From positions 2,542,001 through 2,606,000 of the forward strand of contig CBDIDV010000002.1 in the NCBI GenBank assembly GCA_965277875.1: a stretch of DNA of 64,000 nt, written 5' to 3'. This stretch comes from CAWFQB01 sp965277875 (GTDB lineage Bacteria; Armatimonadota; Chthonomonadetes; Chthonomonadales; Chthonomonadaceae). A program made the translations under genes and the position numbers. The notes under the pieces are model-generated. The model was not told the DNA's origin, ran no database searches, and saw nothing but the letters and a program-made list of their open reading frames with translations. Shown piece after piece: positions 16,980 through 24,843 of the stretch. How positions within the stretch are numbered: position 1 is the first letter of the stretch; each line of letters starts with the position of its first letter.

Positions 16980-18050
16980 ATGACGCTCAAATTTCTGCGG
17001 GGCCGTTTGCCTTTTGTTCTGATTGTTATAGCTCTTCTTTCCATCATCGGGCGCAACCTGTATCGCCACTATCGCGACAGCGCACTCATCTATGCTGTCG
17101 AAACAAAGGACGACGCTGCGGTTCGCGATCTGCTGGCACAAGGGGCCGATCCTAACAGCGCGCAAGTCTCACCGGAAGGGTATCGCAAAACGGCGCTTAT
17201 CTATGCCGTTGACGCGCACGACGCTGCCGCCGTCCGCTGCCTGCTTGACGGCGGCGCGGATGCCAACAGCGAACGAACCATACCTGGCAGACAAGACAAA
17301 ACATCAGCATTTAAGTTGGCTATGGAAAACCTTTATGCAAACAAAGATGCGAATGAGACGGGTGAAGTTGCCTGCCTGTTAATCAGCCACGGCGCGAACA
17401 TCCGTGGGGTTCCGCCTGCCTACTCTACTTACCTACAAACCGCCTGCGAGTCGGGCCATGTCAATGTTGCGCGCTGCCTGCTGGAACATGGCACAGACCC
17501 CAACCTTGCGTCTCCGCTTTATGTCCCTCCGCTGGATGCAGCCATTGATTATGGCCTGCAGGCAGGACATTCGTTCAATGGCGTTCCCATTCCCATATCG
17601 GCAGGCGAAAAGCCGCAGCGTTTGCGTGTCAGCCGGGAAATGGTACTGTTGCTGCGACAACATGGCGTGCGCCTGACCCCTCTCCAGGCTGTAAAAATGG
17701 AAGACGCCGCCTTGCTGCGCGAAACGCTTGCAATGGGCGCGAACGTCAATCAGGAAGATGCTATGGGAAGGACGGCGCTGCAGGCGGCAGCCCAACAGGG
17801 CAGTCTGCCTATGATAAATCTGCTGCTGGCGCAGGGCGCAAACGTGAATCAGGCCGGCAAATATTACGCCTCGCCACTGATGGCGGCTGTCGGCAGCAAA
17901 CGCTTTGATCTGGTGCGTTTGCTGCTGGCGCAGGGCGCAAACGCCAACATCAGACCGGCCTCCGGTCATACGGCCCTTTATCTTGCGCGCCACATGGGAA
18001 ACGGGGACATCATCAAAGCGCTGGAGCAGATACACGCGAAGGACGAGTAG
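16980..18050 (+). CDS. Membrane-anchored ankyrin-repeat protein (third of three)
   Basis: The 356-residue protein is the shortest of the three paralogues. The start is the ATG at 16980, preceded by GGGAGGGAACT, not the much longer frame that overlaps the previous gene. Residues 10-26 (LPFVLIVIALLSIIGRN) form the membrane segment, followed by ankyrin units such as LLAQGADPNSA, LLDGGADANS and LLLAQGANVNQ. It lacks the central repeats found in the other two, consistent with loss of whole units by recombination. It ends the operon and converges with the DUF2256 gene. Confidence 0.85.
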   Translation: MTLKFLRGRLPFVLIVIALLSIIGRNLYRHYRDSALIYAVETKDDAAVRDLLAQGADPNSAQVSPEGYRKTALIYAVDAHDAAAVRCLLDGGADANSERTIPGRQDKTSAFKLAMENLYANKDANETGEVACLLISHGANIRGVPPAYSTYLQTACESGHVNVARCLLEHGTDPNLASPLYVPPLDAAIDYGLQAGHSFNGVPIPISAGEKPQRLRVSREMVLLLRQHGVRLTPLQAVKMEDAALLRETLAMGANVNQEDAMGRTALQAAAQQGSLPMINLLLAQGANVNQAGKYYASPLMAAVGSKRFDLVRLLLAQGANANIRPASGHTALYLARHMGNGDIIKALEQIHAKDE

Positions 18051-18098
18051 ACGCGCAAAGGCGCTGCAAATCTGTACACAGAGTACAGCGCAGCAGGA

Positions 18099-18305
18099 TC
18101 AGCGGCGGGACGTTTTTTGTGGAGCAGGAGGGGAAGCGGTGGAGCCGTCGTTTTTTGCGGGAGGGGCCTGCTGACGGCAGCGGTCGGAGCAGTAGCGGAC
18201 ATTGTCCCAATCGCGCTCCCACTTTTTGCGCCACGTAAAGGCGCGATTGCAGGCGGGGCATATTTTCGTGGGCAGATTGTTCGGGTTACGGGCAAACTGT
18301 GCCAT
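18099..18305 (-). CDS. DUF2256 domain protein
   Basis: The 68-residue protein contains the whole DUF2256 motif: KICPACNRAFTWRKKWERDW and YCSDRCR. Four cysteines in two C-x-x-C/C-x-x-x-C pairs (KICPAC and YCSDRC) probably bind zinc. Family members are small proteins of unknown function found across Proteobacteria, Cyanobacteria and others. The basic tail after residue 48 is extra. It lies 5 bases downstream of the next gene, with which it is probably co-transcribed. Confidence 0.85.
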   Translation of the reverse strand: MAQFARNPNNLPTKICPACNRAFTWRKKWERDWDNVRYCSDRCRQQAPPAKNDGSTASPPAPQKTSRR

Positions 18306-18310
18306 GCGGG

Positions 18311-18985
18311 TTACACGCCTTTCGCAATCAGGTCGTCGTCGGCAAGCCGCTCGGTCAGGGTGCGCGTCCGCTTGGGCAGGGCGTCAATCGCAGTCGCCAT
18401 GTCGGCAAGCGTCTGGTTCAGCCTGCGGATCACGCGCAGGTCCGAGACCTCGCCCGCGCGCCGCCATTCGATCTCGCCGATGCGGGCATAAACCTCAATG
18501 TCGCCGTAACGCGCCAGTTCGCGGCGAACCTCCGAGGTAAGCACGTTAGCGAGGGCGGGCTTGTCATTGCAGACCACGAAGAACTGCCGTGTAAAATCCG
18601 GGTCGTCCAGGTCGAAGGCAGGCGTGTCGCGCCGAGTCTGCGCCTCTTCCAGCAGGCTTTTGCGCCGAACCCCTAAAATAAAGCCGCCGGGATTACGGAC
18701 GGGAAACGCCCCCCGCGTATGAAAGTAGGGCGCGTCGTCCTCGTGGCTCAGGGCGGTTTCCAGCACAAACGGGCGTTCGTGTAGTGTGCCGACCACGCGC
18801 AGCGGCGCAAGCCTGCTTTTGGCCTTGAACTCGCCGCCTATATCTTCACCCAGCCGCTGCCATGCCCGCACCGCGTTCAGCCGCGTCCACGCCCACGCCA
18901 GCCACGCAAGCGCGGCAAAAACCGCCAGGGCGAGCAGGGCGACGAGTCCGAACGGGATGGACGAGGTGGCAGGCGCGTTGTGCAA
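18311..18985 (-). CDS. Membrane-anchored hypothetical protein
   Basis: The 224-residue protein starts at a TTG (18985) only 4 bases after the gpmA stop, with GGAA about 9 bases upstream, so it is probably translated by coupling. Residues 10-32 (IPFGLVALLALAVFAALAWLAW) form one membrane helix. The soluble part has GGEFKAKSRLAPLRVVGTLHERPFVLETAL and a long C-terminal helix with TLADMATAIDALPKR. I recognise no domain. It is sandwiched between gpmA and a DUF2256 gene on the same strand. The start codon is inferred. Confidence 0.6.
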   Translation of the reverse strand: MHNAPATSSIPFGLVALLALAVFAALAWLAWAWTRLNAVRAWQRLGEDIGGEFKAKSRLAPLRVVGTLHERPFVLETALSHEDDAPYFHTRGAFPVRNPGGFILGVRRKSLLEEAQTRRDTPAFDLDDPDFTRQFFVVCNDKPALANVLTSEVRRELARYGDIEVYARIGEIEWRRAGEVSDLRVIRRLNQTLADMATAIDALPKRTRTLTERLADDDLIAKGV

Positions 18986-18989
18986 GGGA

Positions 18990-19607
18990 TTACAGTTCCG
19001 TCTTGGCGATGGGCTCGCCCTGCTCGCTAAAGTCGTAGATGATCGGGACGCCGTTCGGGATGTTAAGGGCGATAACCTGCTCTTCGGTCAGGCTGTCCAG
19101 TTTCATGACGATGGCGCGCAGGCTGTTGCCGTGCGCCGAGACCACGACGTTCTTGCCGGACTTGAGCGCGGGGATGATTTTCTCCTCGAAGTAGGGCATA
19201 GTGCGCGCGCCGGTATCTTCCAGGCTTTCGCCGTTGGGCGGGCGCGTGGCGTAGCTGCGCCGCCAGAGTTTCACCTGCTCCTCGCCGAACTTATCAGCGG
19301 TCTCCTGCTTGTTCAGGCCTTGCAGGTCGCCATAATGCCGCTCATTAAGCGCCTGATCGTATTCGACGGGCAGGCCCTCCTGCCCCGCCGCGCGCAGGCA
19401 GATCTCCAGCGTTTCAATGGCCCGTTTCAGCACACTCGTAAACGCCTGATCCAGATGAATGCCCGCCAGCTTGATCTTTTCGCCGGCCTGCTGCGCCTCT
19501 TCCATGCCCTGCGGCGTCAAATCCACGTCTACCCAGCCCGTAAAGCGGTTCTCCAGGTTCCATGTGGACTGCCCGTGGCGGAGCAAAATCAGTTTTGCCA
19601 TATTCAT
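18990..19607 (-). CDS. gpmA: 2,3-bisphosphoglycerate-dependent phosphoglycerate mutase
   Basis: The 205-residue enzyme interconverts 3- and 2-phosphoglycerate in glycolysis. The phosphohistidine motif is LILLRHGQSTWN (His11), and the second catalytic His is in VVVSAHGNSLRA. NERHYGDLQGLNKQET, WRRSYATRPPNGESLEDT and FTGWVDVDLTPQG are the conserved dPGM segments. It is somewhat shorter than E. coli GpmA (250), as in many dPGMs of Gram-positive and Terrabacteria type. There are two in-frame ATGs (19607, 19601) and no clear ribosome-binding site. A pyrimidine/purine-rich inverted repeat separates it from the upstream AAA+ gene. Confidence 0.93.
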   Translation of the reverse strand: MNMAKLILLRHGQSTWNLENRFTGWVDVDLTPQGMEEAQQAGEKIKLAGIHLDQAFTSVLKRAIETLEICLRAAGQEGLPVEYDQALNERHYGDLQGLNKQETADKFGEEQVKLWRRSYATRPPNGESLEDTGARTMPYFEEKIIPALKSGKNVVVSAHGNSLRAIVMKLDSLTEEQVIALNIPNGVPIIYDFSEQGEPIAKTEL

Positions 19608-19609
19608 GT

Positions 19610-19696
19610 GAGGAAAAAAGGAGAAAGGAGAAAGGAGAAAGCGCCGCTGCCGACTGCTCTGCCTTTTCCTTTTTCCTTTTTCCTTTCTCCTTTTCT
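19610..19696. repeat. GGAGAAA repeats facing CTTTTTC repeats
   Basis: Repeats of GGAGAAA (about 19612-19640) face repeats of TTTTTCC/TTTCTCC (about 19662-19696), forming an imperfect purine/pyrimidine hairpin between gpmA and the AAA+ ATPase gene. On the minus strand this would place a strong imperfect stem ahead of gpmA. It could reduce read-through or be a dispersed repeat. Confidence 0.55.
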
Positions 19697-19697
19697 T

Positions 19698-21083
19698 TTA
19701 TCCTAGATTTTCCAGTGCGCCGGTAAAATCGGCCATTGTCAGCGTTTTGGCCGTGGCCTTGTTGTCGGCATCGGCGATGCGGATCAGGGCTTGCAGGCCC
19801 GCCTCGTTGACCAGGGCCTTGATGTCGGCCCCCGCGTAGCCTTCGGTCTGGTTCGCCATCGCGTCGAGGTCTACATCTGTGGCGAGGTTAGCGTGACGGG
19901 TGATGAGCGCGAACAGCATCTTGCGCGCTTCCAGGTCGGGCATCGGTATTTCGATTTCGCGAGACAAGCGCCCGCCGCGCCTTAGCGCGGGGTCGAGCAT
20001 GTCCGGGCGATTGGTCGCGCCCACCACAAACACGCGCGTGTTGGGCGTGATGCCGTCCATTTCCTGCAAAAACTGGTTTACCACCTTGTCGGAATGGATG
20101 GCGATGCCGCCCTGCCGGATGGGCAATAGCGCGTCAATCTCGTCCACGAAGATGATGGCGGGCGGTGAACTGCGGGCCTTGGCAAACAGGTCGCGGACGC
20201 GCTTTTCGCTTTCGCCCACGTACATCTGATGGATGTCGGCGGGCGTGATGGCGACGAAATTGCACTTGGCCTCGTTTGCCAGAATGCGGGCAATCGTGGT
20301 TTTGCCGGTTCCGGGCGGGCCTTTGAGCAGGATGCCGGTCGGCGGCTGTACGCCGAGTTCTTTTGCCAGGTCGGGCTTTTCCAGCATCAACTGCATCTGA
20401 CGCAGCTCGCGCTTGGTCTTGGGGTTCAGAACAAGATCGTCCCAGTTGAGGCGCGACTCGTCTACGGTCGGCGCGACAGTCCCGCCGCCGCCGCTCTGAG
20501 CCGGGGCTTGATCTAAAGACTGGGCCAGATTGATATAGGAGGTGTTTTGCGGGTCGAGCGTGGCGGCCTTGCGGGCGGCCTCCTGCGCTTCGGCGCGCAG
20601 GTCCAGCGCCTGATACGCGCGGCCCAGATAATGGTAGGCGCGGGCATGGTTCGGGTCGCGTTCCAGCACGGACTTGAGATAGTGTACCGAGTCGTTGAGC
20701 AACTGGCGATAAAACTGGAATTTGCGCTTGCCATCGCGGGCGGTCTGGTCAAAGCCAAAAATCTGCGCGCCATAGATCACGGCCATATCGGTCACGCTGG
20801 GCTTTTCGGTTTCGGCCTGGTTCCACAGCGCCCAGCCCAGACGGAACCGGGCTTCAATGTTTTCCGAGTCGATTACAACGGCCTTGCGAAAGGCTTCCAC
20901 GCTCGCGCCCCACTCGTAAGCGCGGGCGCGCTGCATTCCCCGGTACAGCGCCTCGTCACCCGTCTCGTTCGGGCGCGGCGGGGCAGCGTCAGGGGTTGAT
21001 TTCGCGTTCGCAGCGTCTGCACTGGACGCGCCGGGAAAAGAAGCGCTGTTGGAGGCGTTATTTGACGGTGAGTTATTGGACAT
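19698..21083 (-). CDS. TPR-containing AAA+ ATPase
   Basis: The 461-residue protein has a low-complexity N-terminus (1-40, Ser/Asn/Ala), TPR-like helices at about 45-190 (AYEWGASVEAFRKAVVIDSEN, HARAYHYLGRAYQALDLRAEA), and an AAA+ domain at about 212-460. Walker A is GPPGTGKT (255-262), Walker B IIFVDEID (310-317), sensor 1 GATNRPD, and the arginine-finger region ALRRGGRLSREIEIP. This resembles the FtsH/VPS4/spastin-like subclass. There is no protease domain and no membrane segment. It probably unfolds or remodels a protein bound by the TPR part; the target is unknown. Confidence 0.88.
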   Translation of the reverse strand: MSNNSPSNNASNSASFPGASSADAANAKSTPDAAPPRPNETGDEALYRGMQRARAYEWGASVEAFRKAVVIDSENIEARFRLGWALWNQAETEKPSVTDMAVIYGAQIFGFDQTARDGKRKFQFYRQLLNDSVHYLKSVLERDPNHARAYHYLGRAYQALDLRAEAQEAARKAATLDPQNTSYINLAQSLDQAPAQSGGGGTVAPTVDESRLNWDDLVLNPKTKRELRQMQLMLEKPDLAKELGVQPPTGILLKGPPGTGKTTIARILANEAKCNFVAITPADIHQMYVGESEKRVRDLFAKARSSPPAIIFVDEIDALLPIRQGGIAIHSDKVVNQFLQEMDGITPNTRVFVVGATNRPDMLDPALRRGGRLSREIEIPMPDLEARKMLFALITRHANLATDVDLDAMANQTEGYAGADIKALVNEAGLQALIRIADADNKATAKTLTMADFTGALENLG

Positions 21084-21123
21084 AGGTTCCGGTTTCGATG
21101 GCGTAGGTTGTAATTAGGCAATC

Positions 21124-21275
21124 GTCTTGAACTGGGATTTTTAGGATTATGATGATTATGATGATTACTATGATTGTTTGTCTGTTGACTGGTTCCGTTG
21201 ATTGGAGAACGGTACAAACTAGCAGCGACCATAATCATACTAATCTCACAAATCCTAAAAATCCCAGTTCAAGAC
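21124..21275. repeat. Inverted repeat with 25-base perfect arms
   Basis: The arm at 21124-21148 and that at 21251-21275 are exact reverse complements over 25 bases; GATGATTATGATGATTA strings extend the similarity inward. It lies upstream of the AAA+ gene, between it and the MqnD-like gene. Similar strings (GGGATTTTTAGGATTATGATGATT) are known to me as dispersed intergenic repeats in several phyla. It may be a small non-autonomous element. Confidence 0.75.
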
Positions 21276-21397
21276 AAACAGAGTTTTAAACAAACAGAAT
21301 TTCAATCATACCACTTACCTGATACGCACAACGCCGCCCCGACAACGCCCGACGTATAATCAGGCCGCAGTGAGCGTGGAAAGCGGACGTGAAAAGT

Positions 21398-22408
21398 TCA
21401 GGCCAATGGCACGAAGTCGAGTTCGGGAACGGGCGGGACAAGGCCCGCCTCCGCGCCCTGTTCCAGAAACGCCTGTATGCTGCGCCTGCCGGTCTCGTCC
21501 ATCTGTACGGACTGCGCTCCGACGTACATGCCCACGTACCCATCCACGCTTTCACGATCCATCTTGCGGGCATACGAGTGCGCGTAGTCGAGGGCGGGGC
21601 CGCGATGCGTCAAGCTCTCCTGCACACCCGCATACACCTGATGCGCGATACGAGCCTGCATCTCTAAAGGCACGTCGCGGCGGACGGCGACCACTTCGAG
21701 GGGGAGAAAAAGCCCGGTCTGCTCCTGCCACCACGCTCCCAGGTCTACGATATTATATAATCCAAGCGCCTGGTGTGTAAGCTGTTCCTCGCCCGTGAGA
21801 AGGGCCGCGTCCACATCCCCGCGCACGGTCGCCTCACGCAGTTGGTCGTCGGCGATCAGGGTGTAGCGGAAGGTATCGGGCGCGAAAAACAGGGATAGGG
21901 CCAGGAATCCGCTGTTACGCAGGCCCGGTACGCCGATCTGCACGTTCTTCAGATCTACTTTTTCCAAGGGATTGTACGTGACCACCATCGCGCCGTACCC
22001 CGCGCCAAAGCGCGCCCCGCACGGCAGCAGGCGATACCTGTCCTGAACGTGGGCATACGCGGGCAGGGAAAGCAGGGTCACAGGCAATTCGCCCAAATGC
22101 GCGAGGTGATCCAGCATATCTATATCGTGCCAGGCGGGCGCAAAACGCAGCGCGTGGTTTGCGCCATTCGTTTCGGTCGCGGCCTGCGCGCTTTCTGTCG
22201 AGGAGGCGAATAGCCCGCGCATCCGAAAGGCGGCATCCGCAGTGGGCGGCACGCCAAAAACAAAATCGGGTTCCATAGCGGTGGGCATAGACGTACTCCC
22301 CATAGCGGCGGGCGTATCGAAGGCGGGCTTGGCGGCGCGAAGCGCGTCCGGCATGTTGACATTCGACGGCGCATTTGAATTCGTTTGGACAGGCTGATCG
22401 CTCATCAT
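21398..22408 (-). CDS. MqnD-like 1,4-dihydroxy-6-naphthoate synthase family protein
   Basis: The 336-residue protein matches the MqnA/MqnD periplasmic-binding-like fold. Landmarks are VTLLSLPAYAHVQDRYRLLPCGA, IGVPGLRNSGFLAL, DAALLTGEEQLTHQALGLYNIVDLGAWWQEQTGLFLPLEVV and, near the end, YVGMYVGAQSVQM. The VDLGxWWxxxTGLPxPL segment is typical of MqnD, which converts cyclic dehypoxanthinyl futalosine to 1,4-dihydroxy-6-naphthoate in the menaquinone pathway. The first 60 residues are low in complexity and extra, so the true start may lie inside. No other mqn gene is nearby. MqnA or a related enzyme is the alternative. Confidence 0.72.
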   Translation of the reverse strand: MMSDQPVQTNSNAPSNVNMPDALRAAKPAFDTPAAMGSTSMPTAMEPDFVFGVPPTADAAFRMRGLFASSTESAQAATETNGANHALRFAPAWHDIDMLDHLAHLGELPVTLLSLPAYAHVQDRYRLLPCGARFGAGYGAMVVTYNPLEKVDLKNVQIGVPGLRNSGFLALSLFFAPDTFRYTLIADDQLREATVRGDVDAALLTGEEQLTHQALGLYNIVDLGAWWQEQTGLFLPLEVVAVRRDVPLEMQARIAHQVYAGVQESLTHRGPALDYAHSYARKMDRESVDGYVGMYVGAQSVQMDETGRRSIQAFLEQGAEAGLVPPVPELDFVPLA

Positions 22409-22779
22409 GCTGTGTTATACGGGAACAGGCGCGCGCCTGTTGCGGTAAAACGCAAAATTCCCCTGCCGTATCTGCCGATACTATACCCTGTTCGCGCGCT
22501 CTATTGACGCGTCCACAAAACCTCAAACGGACAATCCACGGACAAATCAAGCTGCCGGACTGTGAAAAGGACGTGTGCAGGCCGATAATCTGCCCGTTCG
22601 AGACGAAATTTAACATCCGGCTTGTCGGATAGCTTGCCGGTTTGGGATATAATCAATACATTCCCATTGCTAAACTCATTAAATTATTGTCAGATTCGTT
22701 TTTGAATTCCATTGTCAAATGACAGCGCCGGTATCCGAAGGCCGCAGGCACATACGCGAAAAGGAACATTTCAACACAT
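22409..22779. other. Intergenic region upstream of gmd
   Basis: No gene is seen in these 371 bases. A TATAAT-like string lies near 22648 without a well-spaced -35. A 12-base palindrome, TGTCAAATGACA (22713-22724), lies about 55 bases before the gmd start and could be an operator for the polysaccharide locus; this is weak evidence. Confidence 0.4.
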
Positions 22780-24834
22780 ATGAAGACAGCGCTGATTACG
22801 GGCATCACGGGGCAGGACGGCTCCTATCTCGCGGAACTGCTGTTAGGCAAAGGCTATCGCGTCGTGGGCGTGGTACGCCGCGCCAGCACGGAGAACTTTG
22901 AGCGCATCGCGCATATCAAGGATAAGATCGAACTGGTGCAGGCCGACTTGCTGGATCAGTATTCGCTGATCGAGGCCATGCAGAAAACGCAGCCCGACGA
23001 GGTGTATAATCTGGCCGCGCAGTCGTTCGTGCCGACAAGCTGGAACCAGCCCGTGCTGACCGGCGAATTTACCGCTTTAGGCGTCACGCGAATGCTCGAA
23101 GCCATCCGCCTGGGCAATCCCAAAACACGCTTTTATCAGGCCAGCAGCAGCGAAATGTACGGCAAAGTGCGCGAAACGCCGCAGAGCGAGGACACGCCGT
23201 TTTATCCCCGCAGCCCCTACGGCGTCGCCAAAGCGTATGGACACTATATCACGGTCAATTATCGTGAATCCTATAACCTGTTTGCGGTGTCGGGCATACT
23301 TTTCAACCACGAGTGCGTTACGGACGCCACGCCAGTTATTATTCGCAAACAGGGGCTGATGGACATTCTTCCCATTGAGGACGTTGTCCCGCATCGTACC
23401 ACGCCCCATACCGCGCCGCGTTTTACCACGCAGCCCGACCCGCAGGATCGCCTCGAAGTATGGGACGCGAAGGGATGGGCGGCAGTCACCTGCATGACGG
23501 CCACATGGAACGGCTATCAGAACAAGCCTAACAAAACCGTGCATCGCATTGCGGCGCGGGGCGCAGTCTACCATGCCACCAGTGACCACGTCGTCTTTGT
23601 AGAGCAGGAAGGCAAGCCCGTGGAGACGCCTGCCGAGCAGGTGCAGACGGGCGACACGCTGGCTTTGATTGACCTGCCGCCGCCTTCCAACATCATTCGC
23701 ATGACTGAGGACGAGGCGTGGCTGCTGGGCGTGATGGCGGCGGAAGGATACGCGAACGAGGACGGCAAAATCCAGTTCACTAATCAGGATCAAGATCTGT
23801 TGTGTGAGGTGGAAGCCTGCTGGCGGCGCGTGTGCGGCGGGACCGCTACGCGCTCGACGCATCCGAGCGGCTTTGACAATGGTAAGGAAGTTACACAGCT
23901 GCGCTTGTGCGGAGGAGGCGTGTACGCGCGGTATCTGCGCGAGGCGCTGTATACCCGCACGGGCAAAAAGCGCATTCCCATCCGCATTCTGAACGCCGAC
24001 TGCGAGGCGAGGCGCGCGTTTCTGCACGGCTTCCATCAGGGAGACGGCCTGAAAAGCACACCCTGCACCTACAAGTTTCAGGGCTTCAAGACCGCGTCGG
24101 CGGCGATGGCGGCGGGCCTGTACTGGCTTGCCACAACCACGCTGGGGCAGCGCGCGATTGTGTGCCTGGAAGAGCGCGAAGACCGGCTTTACTATCAAAT
24201 CAATCTGAACTCCCCCACGAAAAACGGGCAGAAAGGACAGCATCTGGTGCGCCCGCTGGCCGAAGTGGTAAAAGCGCAGCCCGTCGAGTACCGGGGCTGG
24301 CTGTTCGATCTGGCAACTACATCCGGCACGTTCCACGCCGGAGTAGGCCAGGGATGGATACACAACTCCCCGCGACGCGGCCTGGAGTTTGTGACGCGCA
24401 AAGTGACCAATGCCGCCGCGCGAATTAAGCTGGGCCTGGACAAGGAACTGCGCCTGGGCAACCTGGACGCGCGGCGCGACTGGGGTTTTGCGGGCGACTA
24501 CGTGGACGCCATGTGGCGAATGCTGCAGCAGGACACGCCGGACGATTATGTGATCTCCACGAACGAAACGCACCCGGTTCGGGAACTGGTCGAGGTGGCA
24601 TTTGCGCGCGTGGGCCTGGACTATACGCCGTATGTGATTCAGGACCCGGCCTTTTACCGCCCCGCCGAGGTGGATTTGCTGGTCGGCGACTCGGCCAAGG
24701 CCCGCAAGCATCTGGGCTGGGAACCCAAAGTGACGTTCAAGCAGCTTGTCGAGATGATGGTGGACGCCGACGTAGCCCGCTGGGAAGCCCGGCTTCGCAG
24801 CGACAAGAACGAGGCCAGCCATCAGAGCCTGTAG
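22780..24834 (+). CDS. gmd: GDP-mannose 4,6-dehydratase containing an intein
   Basis: The 684-residue precursor has a complete GDP-mannose 4,6-dehydratase split by an intein (residues 179-529). The N-extein has the Rossmann motif TGITGQDGSYLAE, the S-S-E motif QASSSEMYG, and YGVAKAYGHYITVNYRESY (catalytic Tyr and Lys). The C-extein starts SPRRGLEFVTRKVT and has LGNLDARRDWGFAGDYVDAMW and YYRP-like FYRPAEVDLLVGD. Removing the intein gives a 333-residue enzyme of normal length, with the sequence FNHE-SPRRG restored. The enzyme makes GDP-4-keto-6-deoxy-D-mannose. The next gene (24844) is a reductase for that product, and its ribosome-binding site overlaps the gmd stop region. Confidence 0.95.
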   Translation: MKTALITGITGQDGSYLAELLLGKGYRVVGVVRRASTENFERIAHIKDKIELVQADLLDQYSLIEAMQKTQPDEVYNLAAQSFVPTSWNQPVLTGEFTALGVTRMLEAIRLGNPKTRFYQASSSEMYGKVRETPQSEDTPFYPRSPYGVAKAYGHYITVNYRESYNLFAVSGILFNHECVTDATPVIIRKQGLMDILPIEDVVPHRTTPHTAPRFTTQPDPQDRLEVWDAKGWAAVTCMTATWNGYQNKPNKTVHRIAARGAVYHATSDHVVFVEQEGKPVETPAEQVQTGDTLALIDLPPPSNIIRMTEDEAWLLGVMAAEGYANEDGKIQFTNQDQDLLCEVEACWRRVCGGTATRSTHPSGFDNGKEVTQLRLCGGGVYARYLREALYTRTGKKRIPIRILNADCEARRAFLHGFHQGDGLKSTPCTYKFQGFKTASAAMAAGLYWLATTTLGQRAIVCLEEREDRLYYQINLNSPTKNGQKGQHLVRPLAEVVKAQPVEYRGWLFDLATTSGTFHAGVGQGWIHNSPRRGLEFVTRKVTNAAARIKLGLDKELRLGNLDARRDWGFAGDYVDAMWRMLQQDTPDDYVISTNETHPVRELVEVAFARVGLDYTPYVIQDPAFYRPAEVDLLVGDSAKARKHLGWEPKVTFKQLVEMMVDADVARWEARLRSDKNEASHQSL
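23314..24366 (+). mobile_element. Intein with LAGLIDADG-type homing endonuclease in Gmd
   Basis: The 351-residue insertion is a class 1 intein. It begins with Cys1 and ends His350-Asn351, followed by Ser as the +1 residue. Block B is Thr89-x-x-His92 (ATSDHVVF), and the C-terminal blocks read WLFDLATTSGTFHAG and GWIHN. The central region holds two dodecapeptide motifs, LLGVMAAEG (137-145) and LHGFHQGDG (237-245), typical of LAGLIDADG endonucleases with an acidic residue near the end of each. All splicing residues are present, so it should be active. The endonuclease motifs keep Glu and Asp and may also be active. Confidence 0.93.
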
Positions 24835-24843
24835 GAGAACCGC

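Noticed and set aside
13200..18050. Possible CRISPR-like repeats in the ankyrin region
   Set aside because: The repeated strings are in-frame ankyrin codons (LLLAHGA and similar) with irregular spacing. No direct repeat-spacer array is present anywhere in the window.
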